A DNA stretch of 64,000 nucleotides from Alloacidobacterium dinghuense (GTDB lineage: Bacteria; Acidobacteriota; Terriglobia; Terriglobales; Acidobacteriaceae), in contig NZ_CP060394.1 of assembly GCF_014274465.1 (NCBI RefSeq), forward strand, positions 3,968,001 to 4,032,000, read 5' to 3'. The notes beneath the pieces are model-generated. The model was not told where the DNA came from. It did no database searches and worked only from the letters and a program-made list of their open reading frames with translations. Shown here one piece after another: positions 1 through 7,713 of the stretch (the stretch's first letter is position 1; each line of letters opens with the position of its first letter). A program made the translations under genes and the position numbers.

Positions 1-6
1 GGCACC

Positions 7-1175
7 ATGGAAGATAGCTACAAACCGGGCGATAGTAAGGGGATAAAGAACGGGAAAGAGGGAATTGTTATTGCAGTTGTAAAAGGTCATACTGCAAAAG
101 AGACTGGTTGCGATGTGCTAGTTCTTCTCGAAGAGCGCGACCTTGGGCAAAACCTAGCCTCTGGTCCATCGCCGGAAGCAATCGAGTCTACTCTACGTGC
201 ACTCACCTTCAATCCTTTGCGCACATCAAATCCCCGCGCAATACAAACTCCGTGGAAAGAACAAAACACACGTGCAATAGCGTTGTGGAACAGAGTATAC
301 CTACGACCTATTACAGAAACCTTCCACGAATTTCTTGTAGAAGTTCCACTGAAGGGCACATTTGGGGAGAAGTGGTATAAGCAAGAGATCCTAAAACCAG
401 AAAATGAACGGCATGCAGTGGTTCAGTGGTTAAGATCATTTCGAGAGGAAGGTCTTAAACATAGACCCCAGAAGCAAATGCCTGGGAGAGTTTACGGGGC
501 TCCGGCTACTGGCGCAACAACGGAATTGATCGCTTTGAGCCATGATCTTTATACGCTATTGCGCGTGAATCACCTGCCAGATCAACTAGTGGCAAGACTT
601 CGAAATTACAATGAGTTTCAAGGTGCAAGATATGAGGTTGCTATCGCTGCCGCCTTTGTTAAATGCGGATTTGAGCTTGAGTGGATTGAAAGTCGGAGGG
701 AACCACACCCGGAGTTTATCGCACGGAATAAAAACACAGGTGAGAACTTAGCCGTCGAGACAAAAAGTCGTCGTCGACCAGGTTCTCTACACCAACCGGG
801 AGACCTACCGCCAGAGAGAGCATGCGGGCGGATATAGATAGACTTTACCGTGAAGCATTAAAACAAGGCACTGTCGGCATACCATTCGCGGTTTTTCTAG
901 ACGTAAACCTGCCTCCGAATACGGCATTCGAAGAAACGGCAAAATGGCAGCAAGAGATAGTGAGCCGATGGCAGAACAATGAGCAACTGGTATCACTTCT
1001 CGGTTTCACTAACTTTGCATGGCATTATCTAAAAGACAAGCCAAACAACCTGAGAACTCCCGAATTCCTGATAGCCTTGCCCGATTCGTCATCTCATCCC
1101 CTTCATACACCCGAGACGTTTGTGTGTCTCCAACACATTCTTGGCGCTTATGGCGTCGCGCCAAGCGAATATTAA
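7..1175 (+). pseudogene. PD-(D/E)XK nuclease-like protein, frameshifted
   Basis: Two overlapping reading frames (7-837 and 822-1175) look like one gene of about 388 codons. The first ends with a nuclease-like core: residues PEF about 15 positions before a VETK motif, the acidic pair and ExK arrangement of the PD-(D/E)XK fold. The second continues with a helix-rich tail (ADIDRLYREAL). The run GAGAGAG at 814-820 sits at the junction. Removing one GA joins the frames as PGDLPPESMRADIDRLY, so a dinucleotide slip is the simplest cause. The start may lie upstream, because codons 1-6 are open and the window begins there. I do not recognise the family beyond the fold-like motif. An assembly error, or two real overlapping genes, remains possible. 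Confidence 0.6.
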
Positions 1176-1232
1176 ACAGCCGAAAGGTCTTCAAAGATTC
1201 CGCACCTAACCTGCTTGCTTCTGGCTAGTCCC

Positions 1233-1261
1233 TTGACCCAACCCCCCAAATCCCATAGACT
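1233..1261 (+). promoter_or_regulatory. Predicted sigma-70 promoter of rpsT
   Basis: TTGACC at 1233-1238 and TAGACT at 1256-1261 are separated by exactly 17 bases. The pair lies about 80 bases before the rpsT start codon, in the only sizeable gap upstream of that gene. Predicted from sequence only. Confidence 0.45.
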
Positions 1262-1338
1262 TATATTTTGCGCGGGATGTGGCTTGTGTGTCTCTCCTGC
1301 CCAGCATCCCATTCCCCTGAGGAAAGTTAAGGAATACC

Positions 1339-1617
1339 ATGGCAAACCATGTTTCATCGTTGAAGCGCGCCCGTCAGACCGAGAGAAAGACGGCTGTGAA
1401 CCGCGCCAACAAGAGCCGCGTTCGCGGCAGCCTCCGCCTCCTGCGCGAGGCCATCGCCAAGGGCGACGTCACCGCCATCAACGAGCAGTTCAAGCAGACC
1501 GTCTCCGCGCTCGACAAGAGCGTGCAGAAGGGCGTCCTTCACGGCAACACCGCCTCCCGCTACAAGAGCCGCCTCGCCGCTCGCGTCAAGGCCGTTGCCG
1601 TCAAGAAGACCGCATAA
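1339..1617 (+). CDS. rpsT: 30S ribosomal protein S20
   Basis: A basic 92-residue protein of the usual S20 length, starting [13 protein letters not shown] and rich in Lys/Arg throughout. It binds 16S rRNA early in small-subunit assembly. The family signatures are the N-terminal KRARQ-ER-N-NKSRVR stretch and the internal [11 protein letters not shown] motif. The ATG follows GAGGAAAGTTAAGG, a reasonable ribosome-binding site. The gene stands alone with its own predicted promoter and a terminator just downstream, as is common for rpsT. Confidence 0.97.
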   Translation: MANHVSSLKRARQTERKTAVNRANKSRVRGSLRLLREAIAKGDVTAINEQFKQTVSALDKSVQKGVLHGNTASRYKSRLAARVKAVAVKKTA

Positions 1618-1638
1618 GAGTCCTCACCCCAGAACCAG

Positions 1639-1666
1639 AAAAGGTCGGCGTCCCGTCCGGCCTTTT
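1639..1666. terminator. Terminator between rpsT and parE
   Basis: AAAAGGTCGG pairs with CCGGCCTTTT (one G-T wobble), leaving a short C-rich loop. The A and T runs on both sides let it serve rpsT on the plus strand and the converging parE gene on the minus strand. Confidence 0.6.
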
Positions 1667-1678
1667 CCCATTTCCGGT

Positions 1679-1975
1679 CTATTTCAGCAAAGCACGCAGG
1701 TTGCGGTTTCCATGCAGCACCCGCACCACTTCAAGTAGCTGATTTTGTTCGCGATACACGATCAGATAAGAAAACACCGGCAAGAATCGGACTGGATGGT
1801 CCGTCAGATCCTCACGCGTATGTCCCGCTCCTGGTCTCTCAGCCAGAAACCTCATCCCTTCCCGAAGTTCCTTGAGAACATAACGGGCGACGCGGACTCC
1901 AGCGTCCTCTTCGAGGAAATTTTTGATGCTTTGCAGGTCTTCAACAGCCTCAGGAGAGAGAAGGTAGCGCGTCAC
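1679..1975 (-). CDS. parE: ParE/RelE-family toxin
   Basis: A 98-residue protein with the ParE fold pattern: N-terminal YLLSPEAVEDLQSIKNFL helix, a central R-F-LAERPGAGHTRED segment, VRFLPVFSYLIVYRE strands and the C-terminal VVRVLHGNRNL motif typical of the family. ParE toxins poison DNA gyrase; RelE relatives cleave mRNA on the ribosome. The close match to VRVLHG favours ParE. Its start overlaps the stop of the upstream antitoxin by four bases, so the two are translationally coupled. Target unproven. Confidence 0.85.
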   Translation of the reverse strand: MTRYLLSPEAVEDLQSIKNFLEEDAGVRVARYVLKELREGMRFLAERPGAGHTREDLTDHPVRFLPVFSYLIVYREQNQLLEVVRVLHGNRNLRALLK

Positions 1976-2241
1976 GCGTGTCCACTGCGCTCCAAGTGAT
2001 CGAGTTCGGCATCTAGCCGTTCGAGCACTGACTCTCCGTCCGTCCCTTTGCCTTCATCGAGAGACTTCAAGCCCGCCGAAATTTTGGTGTGGACCTCGTC
2101 GCGGGTCAGTTCCAGAAGGCGGTCCCTCTCACTAAGAAGTCGCAGGGCATCAGAAACAACTTCCCCGGCCGATCCGTATCGCCCTGTTTCTAGCTTAGCC
2201 CGAACCAGTTCCTCCTGTTCGCGTGTGAGTTGGACGCTCAT
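1972..2241 (-). CDS. parD: ParD-family antitoxin
   Basis: An 89-residue protein starting MSVQLTREQEELVRAKLETGRYGSAGEVVSDALRLL, the ribbon-helix-helix pattern of ParD/CopG antitoxins, followed by a charged C-terminal region that would wrap the toxin. It lies directly upstream of parE with a 4-base overlap, the standard antitoxin-first order. ParD proteins usually repress their own promoter. A perfect AT-rich palindrome lies about 100 bases upstream and could be a binding site. Confidence 0.85.
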   Translation of the reverse strand: MSVQLTREQEELVRAKLETGRYGSAGEVVSDALRLLSERDRLLELTRDEVHTKISAGLKSLDEGKGTDGESVLERLDAELDHLERSGHA

Positions 2242-2343
2242 TTCTGTCTCCTGATACGTCTGACGTTAGATCGCTCGCCTTTCGCTGTCAACGATCGACG
2301 CCTATAAACGCTGTCAAGCCCCTTGGCTCATCCAGCGACCAGC

Positions 2344-2367
2344 AAGTCATTTATTAATAAATGACTT
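2344..2367. repeat. Perfect 24-base palindrome
   Basis: AAGTCATTTATT is followed immediately by its exact reverse complement AATAAATGACTT, with no loop. This resembles a dimeric protein-binding site more than a terminator. It lies upstream of parD on the minus strand, so an antitoxin operator is one reading. Confidence 0.5.
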
Positions 2368-2428
2368 AGCAAGACGAAGCAGCTGCAGGGAATTACTGCA
2401 AAAAACGCTATAATAAGAACAGAAGCAG

Positions 2429-2458
2429 AAAAGGCACGGCCTCAAAAACCGTGCCCTT
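2429..2458 (-). terminator. Terminator downstream of Mrp-family gene
   Basis: GGCACGG and CCGTGCC form a 7-bp stem around an A-rich loop. On the minus strand the stem is followed by TTTTC, placing it about 100 bases after the Mrp stop codon. Confidence 0.6.
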
Positions 2459-2561
2459 CTTGTTTTTAACGTAAGTAATTGAAAACAGATAATTTACCTA
2501 TTAATTCACGTTAACCCGTTCAGAATCAGGAATTTCCGTAGAAATATACCGGGGTTGCGCC

Positions 2562-3398
2562 CTAGCTGATCTCAAAGACGTTCTCAGCCTTGGCCGACTC
2601 CGCCTGCGCCCGCTCCGCAATCTGTCGCGCAACCGAATAAAAGTCCTTGGCCTTGGCCGAACTCTCGCCCAGCAGGGCAACCGGCAGCCCCTTGTCACCA
2701 CCCTGCCGGATCTCCGGGTCAAGCTCAATCGACCCGAGGAACGGAATGTTGAATTGCTTCGCCGTCCGCTCCGCGCCGCCCTTCGAGAAAATGTCGATCT
2801 CCTGGTGGCAATGCGGGCAGGTAAAGTGGCTCATGTTCTCGACCATCCCCAGTACCTCGACGTTGACCTGGTGGAACATTTCGAGAGCCTTGCGCGCGTC
2901 CTGCAGCGAAACATCCGAAGGAGTCGAAACCACCACCGCGCCCGTCAACGGCACCGTCTGCACCAGCGAGATCACCACATCCCCCGTCCCCGGCGGCAGG
3001 TCGATAATCAGAAAGTCGAGCTCCCCCCACTCCACCTGCTGTAGAAACTGCCGGATGATCTGGTGCAGCATCGGCCCGCGCATCACCATCGGCTTGTCGC
3101 CGGGCGAGATAAAGCCGACCGAGATGACCTTGATCCCGTGAACGAAATTCGGCTCGATCTGGTTGTTCTGGAGCACGCGAGGCTGCTGCCCCGACCCCAG
3201 CATCAGCGGAACGTTAGGGCCATAAATGTCGGCATCGATCAGCCCAACCTTGTAGCCCAGCTTCGCCAGCGCGACGGCAACATTCACCGCCAGCGTGGTC
3301 TTCCCCACGCCGCCCTTACCCGAACCGATTGCCACAATATTCGCCACGCCCGGAAGCGGCGGCGGCGCCGGCGGCTGGGGTGCATGTCCATGTGCCAT
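2562..3398 (-). CDS. Mrp/NBP35-family iron-sulfur cluster carrier ATPase
   Basis: A 278-residue P-loop ATPase. The deviant Walker A GKGGVGKTT is at residues 27-35, followed by DADIYGPNVPLMLG, the LPPGTGD segment near 134-140, and the CxxC pair (C194, C197) in HFTCPHC that binds a bridging Fe-S cluster between two subunits. These are Mrp/ApbC/Ind1 hallmarks. The protein carries iron-sulfur clusters to target enzymes. It lacks the N-terminal MIP18/DUF59 domain (about 80-100 residues) of the longer members and instead begins with a short Pro/His-rich tail. Its neighbours suggest a single-gene unit. Confidence 0.9.
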   Translation of the reverse strand: MAHGHAPQPPAPPPLPGVANIVAIGSGKGGVGKTTLAVNVAVALAKLGYKVGLIDADIYGPNVPLMLGSGQQPRVLQNNQIEPNFVHGIKVISVGFISPGDKPMVMRGPMLHQIIRQFLQQVEWGELDFLIIDLPPGTGDVVISLVQTVPLTGAVVVSTPSDVSLQDARKALEMFHQVNVEVLGMVENMSHFTCPHCHQEIDIFSKGGAERTAKQFNIPFLGSIELDPEIRQGGDKGLPVALLGESSAKAKDFYSVARQIAERAQAESAKAENVFEIS

Positions 3399-3462
3399 AA
3401 AAGCTCCTCTTTGCGCGCTGATTTCGCGCTTAAACCTTTAATTTGTGCGCTAATTCAGTCGA

Positions 3463-3993
3463 TCAAACGCGCCCTTGCGCAGCCAATTCGGCTTTGGCCG
3501 AGCGCTTGTGCGCCAGTTCCTTCTGCCGCTGCTCCCGCCGACGCCCAGCATCTTCATAACGTCGCTTCTGCTCCTCATTCTCGGGCTCCAGGCAAGGGAC
3601 CGGAACGCGCCGCCCCTGCGAATCCACCGCCACAAACGTTAGATACGCCGAAGCCACATGCCGATGCGTTCCGGCAATCGTGTTCTCTACCCAGACCTTG
3701 ACGCCCACCTCCATCGAGGTATTGAACGCCCGGTTCAACGACGACTTCAGAATCAGCAGATCCCCTACGTGCACTGGCGCAATGAAGTCGATGTGATCCA
3801 TCGAAGCCGTTACCACATGCGTGCGCGCATGCCGGTAGGCTGCCATCGCTCCCACCAGATCAATAAAGTGCATCAGCCGCCCACCCAAAAGATTGTTGAG
3901 CGTATTGGTGTCATTCGGCAGAATCAGCTCCGTCATCTCCGACTGCGATTCGGCAACCGTACGTACGGGGCGTGAAGGCCCGGAAAAATTCAT
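3463..3993 (-). CDS. Acyl-CoA thioesterase, hotdog fold (YciA type)
   Basis: About 176 residues from the chosen start MNFSGPSRPV; an upstream in-frame ATG at 4023 gives ten more residues. The hotdog signature is clear: NTLNNLLGGRLMHFIDLVGAMAAYRHA, then VVTASMDHIDFIAPVHVGDLLIL. These hexameric or dimeric enzymes hydrolyse acyl-CoA to free acid and CoA. The tail after residue 130 is highly charged (EEQKRRYEDAGRRREQRQKE), probably an extended helix. The gene lies downstream of no obvious partner, so the physiological acyl chain cannot be inferred. Confidence 0.88.
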   Translation of the reverse strand: MNFSGPSRPVRTVAESQSEMTELILPNDTNTLNNLLGGRLMHFIDLVGAMAAYRHARTHVVTASMDHIDFIAPVHVGDLLILKSSLNRAFNTSMEVGVKVWVENTIAGTHRHVASAYLTFVAVDSQGRRVPVPCLEPENEEQKRRYEDAGRRREQRQKELAHKRSAKAELAAQGRV

Positions 3994-4154
3994 CAAGACT
4001 CGCCTTTCCCAACCCTTCCGCAAGCAAATGCGTTAAGAATCGCGCAAACGCTCACAAAGGGGCCACCTACCAGTTTCAAGCAATGGCGCCGATTTAAGCA
4101 AACGCTCTCCGCGGCAGTTTGCGTCCTCCTCCGCGGCGCGAAATAATCAACCCG

Positions 4155-4472
4155 ATGGATAAGATCGCCGCGCTCTCCGAAATACTCACCCAGGATCCAA
4201 CCAACGCCTTCGCCCGCTACGGCCTCGCCATGGAGCACGCCAGCCAGGGCAACGTAGAAACATCCATGCAGGAGTTCCAGCGCCTGCTCGCCGACCACCC
4301 TGACTACACCGCCGGATACTTCATGGCCGCTCAGACGCTGGCCAAGGCCGGACGAGCCGACGAGGCAAAAGCGCAGCTCGCAGAAGGCATCGCCAGCGCG
4401 CGCCGCACCGGCAATCAGCATGCCCTGAGTGAAATGCAGGCCATGCTCGACGATCTGGAACTGGCCGGGTAG
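4155..4472 (+). CDS. Small tetratricopeptide-repeat protein
   Basis: A 105-residue protein from ATG 4155 (MDKIAALSEILTQDP). Two to three TPR-like helical pairs are visible: NAFARYGLAMEHASQGNVETSMQEF, then DYTAGYFMAAQTLAKAGRADEAKAQLAEGI. It has no signal peptide or membrane segment, so a cytoplasmic scaffold for protein contacts is likely. It is followed 110 bases later by the LON-domain gene on the same strand and may be co-transcribed. Partner unknown. Confidence 0.8.
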   Translation: MDKIAALSEILTQDPTNAFARYGLAMEHASQGNVETSMQEFQRLLADHPDYTAGYFMAAQTLAKAGRADEAKAQLAEGIASARRTGNQHALSEMQAMLDDLELAG

Positions 4473-4582
4473 TTGTTCTCTTTGACCCGAACGGACCTCA
4501 TAGCAACGCCGTCGCGGCGTATCAAAACAAAGAGCGTCGGACACCTTCCCTTCCCGACCAAAACGCGCATAATGGCTTGATC

Positions 4583-5188
4583 ATGAAAGTTCCCCTCTTT
4601 CCGCTGGACGTCGTGCTCTTCCCGGGAACCCCGCTGCCCCTCCATATTTTCGAGGAACGCTACAAAGAGATGATCACCGAATGCCTCGCAGAAAAAACCG
4701 GCTTCGGCGTGGTGCGCGCACAGCGCGAAGGACTGGCAGTAATCGGCTGCATGGCGCGAATCATACGCATTCTGCAGGAATATGACGATGGACGGCTCGA
4801 CATCTTATGCGATGGCGGCGACCGCTTTGAGATTGAGCAACTCGACAATTCGCGAGCGTTCCTGCAAGCCGAAGTAGACTTCTTCACCGACGACGGAGCC
4901 GAGTCCTCGCGGCAGTCGCGCGAAGAATGCCTCGCCCTACACTTTGAAGTCCTGGAGCTTGCCGGCGTAGAGCACCAACCTGCGCACGTCAATCTCGATG
5001 CTCCCATCGCCTTTCAGCTCGCCTGGGCTTTACCGGCCGATCTCGGATTCAAGCAGCAACTGCTGAACATTCGCTCCGATGCCGAGCGCACGCAAATGCT
5101 GTCTGAGTTTTACAAAACCATGCTGCCCAAACTCCGCATTGGCGCAATATCCAGCCGCGTCGCAACCCACAATGGACAGGTCATGTAG
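4583..5188 (+). CDS. LON peptidase substrate-binding domain protein
   Basis: About 201 residues from ATG 4583 (MKVPLFPLDVVLFPGTPLPLHIFEERYKEM); a TTG two codons earlier is less likely. The opening is the classic Lon N-terminal domain signature (PLFPL-VVLFPG--LPLHIFE-RY). No AAA or protease domain follows, so this is a stand-alone LAN-domain protein, probably involved in recognising unfolded proteins or other substrates, without its own proteolysis. A C-terminal helical part follows, as usual in this family. Confidence 0.88.
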   Translation: MKVPLFPLDVVLFPGTPLPLHIFEERYKEMITECLAEKTGFGVVRAQREGLAVIGCMARIIRILQEYDDGRLDILCDGGDRFEIEQLDNSRAFLQAEVDFFTDDGAESSRQSREECLALHFEVLELAGVEHQPAHVNLDAPIAFQLAWALPADLGFKQQLLNIRSDAERTQMLSEFYKTMLPKLRIGAISSRVATHNGQVM

Positions 5189-5300
5189 CTCCGCTCAGCC
5201 AATGACTTTCAAGAAGCCCATCCGGGAAAAGCGCTACTGATTCCCTGTCTTCACTCGTCTATTTGAAAAACAAGTCATACTCTAGAGATCAGGAGTAACG

Positions 5301-6818
5301 ATGCCGACCAACCGCCAGTTGCCTCAAACTCTCGGCGAGCTACGCAAGAGCTCTACATTTTCTGAAGCACGTCTCCAATCGCGCACGGTGAAAGACGAGC
5401 TGCGCGAAAACCTGATCGCGAGACTCAAAACTCGTGAGACCATCTTCCCTGGGATCATCGGCTACGAAGACACCGTCGTTCCGCAAATCGTAAACGCCGT
5501 GCTCTCGAAGCAGAACTTCATTTTGCTCGGGCTCCGAGGACAGGCCAAGAGCCGCATCTTGCGCGCATTGACTGCGCTGCTTGACGAGCAGACTCCCTAC
5601 ATCGCCGGATGCGAAATCCGCGACAACCCTTATCATCCGCTTTGCAGGCGATGCCGCGACCTTGTCGCTGAAAAAGGCGACGCAACCCCCATCGCCTACA
5701 TGGACCGCGACGAGCGATATGTCGAAAAACTGGCGACACCTGACGTCACCGTCGCCGACCTGATCGGCGACCTCGATCCAATCAAGGCGGCACGCGGCGG
5801 ACAGGACTTATCGAGCGAGTTGACCATGCACTATGGCCTTTTGCCACGGGCCAATCGCGGCCTCTTCGCCATCAACGAACTCCCGGACCTCGCCGGAAAA
5901 ATTCAGGTAGCCCTCTTCAACATCATGCAGGAAGGGGATGTGCAGATTAAAGGCTACCCCGTGCGTCTCGCCCTCGACGTAGCGCTGGTCTTCAGCGCGA
6001 ACCCTGAAGACTACACCGCGCGCGGCAAGATCGTCACACCGCTGAAAGACCGCATCGGCTCTGAAGTTCGCACACACTATCCCGAAACGATTGAGGAAGG
6101 CATCGCCATCACCGCGCAGGAAGCCTGGAGCGCACGCGGTCTCGGCACGCTCGAGATTCCGCAATACATGCGCGAGATCATCGAACAGATTGCCTTTTCC
6201 GCGCGCGAAGACAAAAAGGTCGACAAGCGCAGCGGCGTAAGCCAGCGTCTGCCGATTTCAACTATGGATCTCGTCATCTCGAATGCGGAGCGCAGGGCCT
6301 TGATGCATGGCGAATCGCTGGTCATGCCGCGCGTCGGGGATCTGTATGCTGCGTTGCCCGGCATCACCGGAAAGCTGGAGCTTGAATACGAAGGCGAGAT
6401 GCGCGGCGCCGATACCGTCGTGCGCGAAATTCTTCGTATTGCAGTCGCCAAAATATTCGACAAATATTTCGTGGAAACAAACACCCAGCAAATTGAGCAA
6501 TGGTTCAATCTCGGCGGAACGATCAAGTTCGATGACGACCAGCCCGCGAAGTCCATTGCCGCTGAATTGAAGCAAATTCAAGGACTCGCAGAAAAACTCT
6601 CACCGCTAAAAATCAAATCTGGATCCGATCCCGAACACCTCGTCGCAGCCGCGGAATTCCTGCTCGAAGGCATGTATGCGCATCATCGACTCAGCAGGAC
6701 CGAAGAGCGCGGCTTCGCAGCGCAGGATAAGGCACGCGGCCCCTCGCGCCCCGAACGCGAACCGGAGCGTGAAATGGACGACTGGTCCCAGCGTAGGACG
6801 CGTCGCGGATTTAACTAG
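5301..6818 (+). CDS. ChlI/MoxR-like AAA+ ATPase
   Basis: A 505-residue AAA+ protein annotated in relatives as magnesium chelatase subunit I. The P-loop is GLRGQAKS (77-84), shifted from the normal GxxxxGK[ST] spacing. A Cys cluster follows (C104, C115, C118 in CEIRDNPYHPLCRRC). The Walker B region reads GLFAINELPDL, with Asn where Asp is usual. A SANPEDYTARGKIVTPLKDRIG segment matches the sensor-1/arginine-finger area. The last ~150 residues contain a long helical region and a charged tail. No VWA/ChlD or chlorophyll genes are nearby, so a chaperone-like role is more plausible than pigment synthesis. The stop overlaps the convergent mutarotase gene by eight bases. Confidence 0.85.
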   Translation: MPTNRQLPQTLGELRKSSTFSEARLQSRTVKDELRENLIARLKTRETIFPGIIGYEDTVVPQIVNAVLSKQNFILLGLRGQAKSRILRALTALLDEQTPYIAGCEIRDNPYHPLCRRCRDLVAEKGDATPIAYMDRDERYVEKLATPDVTVADLIGDLDPIKAARGGQDLSSELTMHYGLLPRANRGLFAINELPDLAGKIQVALFNIMQEGDVQIKGYPVRLALDVALVFSANPEDYTARGKIVTPLKDRIGSEVRTHYPETIEEGIAITAQEAWSARGLGTLEIPQYMREIIEQIAFSAREDKKVDKRSGVSQRLPISTMDLVISNAERRALMHGESLVMPRVGDLYAALPGITGKLELEYEGEMRGADTVVREILRIAVAKIFDKYFVETNTQQIEQWFNLGGTIKFDDDQPAKSIAAELKQIQGLAEKLSPLKIKSGSDPEHLVAAAEFLLEGMYAHHRLSRTEERGFAAQDKARGPSRPEREPEREMDDWSQRRTRRGFN

Positions 6819-7668
6819 CCGCCACGCTGATCCTCGCCGCAATCGTGTGCTGTGCGCCGGGAGCAAGGTCCACACCGCAACTCAGAATATTGCTTGCCTC
6901 CACGCACGCGAAATGCCGCCACTCCTCGTCTCCCAAATCCGCCAGAGCCTTCGCTCCGCTTGACCACGGATTCCACACCACAGTTGAAAGCGAATTCTCC
7001 TTGGCGATTTTGATCCGCCTGCCCAGAATTGCATCGACCAGTTCAAGCACACTCTTTGTTTGCAGATACGCGTTGTCGGTCGGCTGCGTCAGAATGACAT
7101 CGCCGCGCTGCGTCTTCTCGCGATTCGCATCCATATTGTCGAGAAAAACAACTCCATCCAGACCGGACACGCGAACTTTCTCTGCATCTCCAACCTGGTG
7201 ATACGTGTGCAGAGCTTCCTCAAAATGCATGGCGGTCGAACCTGTGTTCGTCACGATAAGTTCCAGCTTCAGTTCAGGACCAACCGTCACGCGATGCATC
7301 ACACGAAATTCATGCGGCCACCATTGCCGGGTTCCGTCATCGCTCTCGGTCGACATTGTCACCACAACTGAATCCTGCTGCTGCTCCAATGAATCAAGCT
7401 TCCACGATTTTGTGCGCACAACTCCATGTGCCGGAGCTTTCGGGTTATCGGCCTTCCCGCGAAACCATGGAAAGCAGATCGGAATCCCTCCACGGATTGC
7501 TTTGCCATCTTGAAACTTCGACTGTTTGCTCAGGAAGATCACATCTTCATCGCCCGCCGGGCGCCACGACGTAACCTGCGCTCCGTGCAGGTAAATGTCT
7601 GCCTCAGCCGCAGCCGTGCTGACACGCACCTTTTCGAGACCACTCTCACCCGCAACAATCTCTGCCAC
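6811..7668 (-). CDS. Glucose-6-phosphate 1-epimerase (D-hexose-6-phosphate mutarotase)
   Basis: 285 residues, the usual length for YeaD-type enzymes. Visible motifs are LHGAQVTSWRPAG-EDVIFLSKQSKFQDGKAIRGGIPICFPWF, the catalytic His region KAPAHGVVRTKSW, FEEALHTYH and the C-terminal WNPWSSGAKALADLGDEEWRHFACVEASN, which carries the catalytic Glu. It interconverts alpha and beta anomers of hexose-6-phosphates in the cytoplasm. The ATG is preceded by AGGAGGTGGG, a strong ribosome-binding site. Confidence 0.92.
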   Translation of the reverse strand: MAEIVAGESGLEKVRVSTAAAEADIYLHGAQVTSWRPAGDEDVIFLSKQSKFQDGKAIRGGIPICFPWFRGKADNPKAPAHGVVRTKSWKLDSLEQQQDSVVVTMSTESDDGTRQWWPHEFRVMHRVTVGPELKLELIVTNTGSTAMHFEEALHTYHQVGDAEKVRVSGLDGVVFLDNMDANREKTQRGDVILTQPTDNAYLQTKSVLELVDAILGRRIKIAKENSLSTVVWNPWSSGAKALADLGDEEWRHFACVEASNILSCGVDLAPGAQHTIAARISVAAS

Positions 7669-7713
7669 GAACCCACCTCCTGCTAAGCAATTGCCAGTGT
7701 AAACCGGCGCCGC

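Larger units (their letters stand above)
2242..2561. other. Intergenic region between parDE and Mrp gene
   Basis: 320 bases with no supportable gene. It holds a perfect 24-base palindrome (2344-2367) and one strong terminator hairpin (2429-2458). The rest is AT-rich compared with neighbouring genes. Confidence 0.6.

Noticed and set aside
5301-6818. Chlorophyll or bacteriochlorophyll synthesis gene
   Set aside because: No ChlD/ChlH or other pigment genes occur in the window, and the P-loop and Walker B are atypical.
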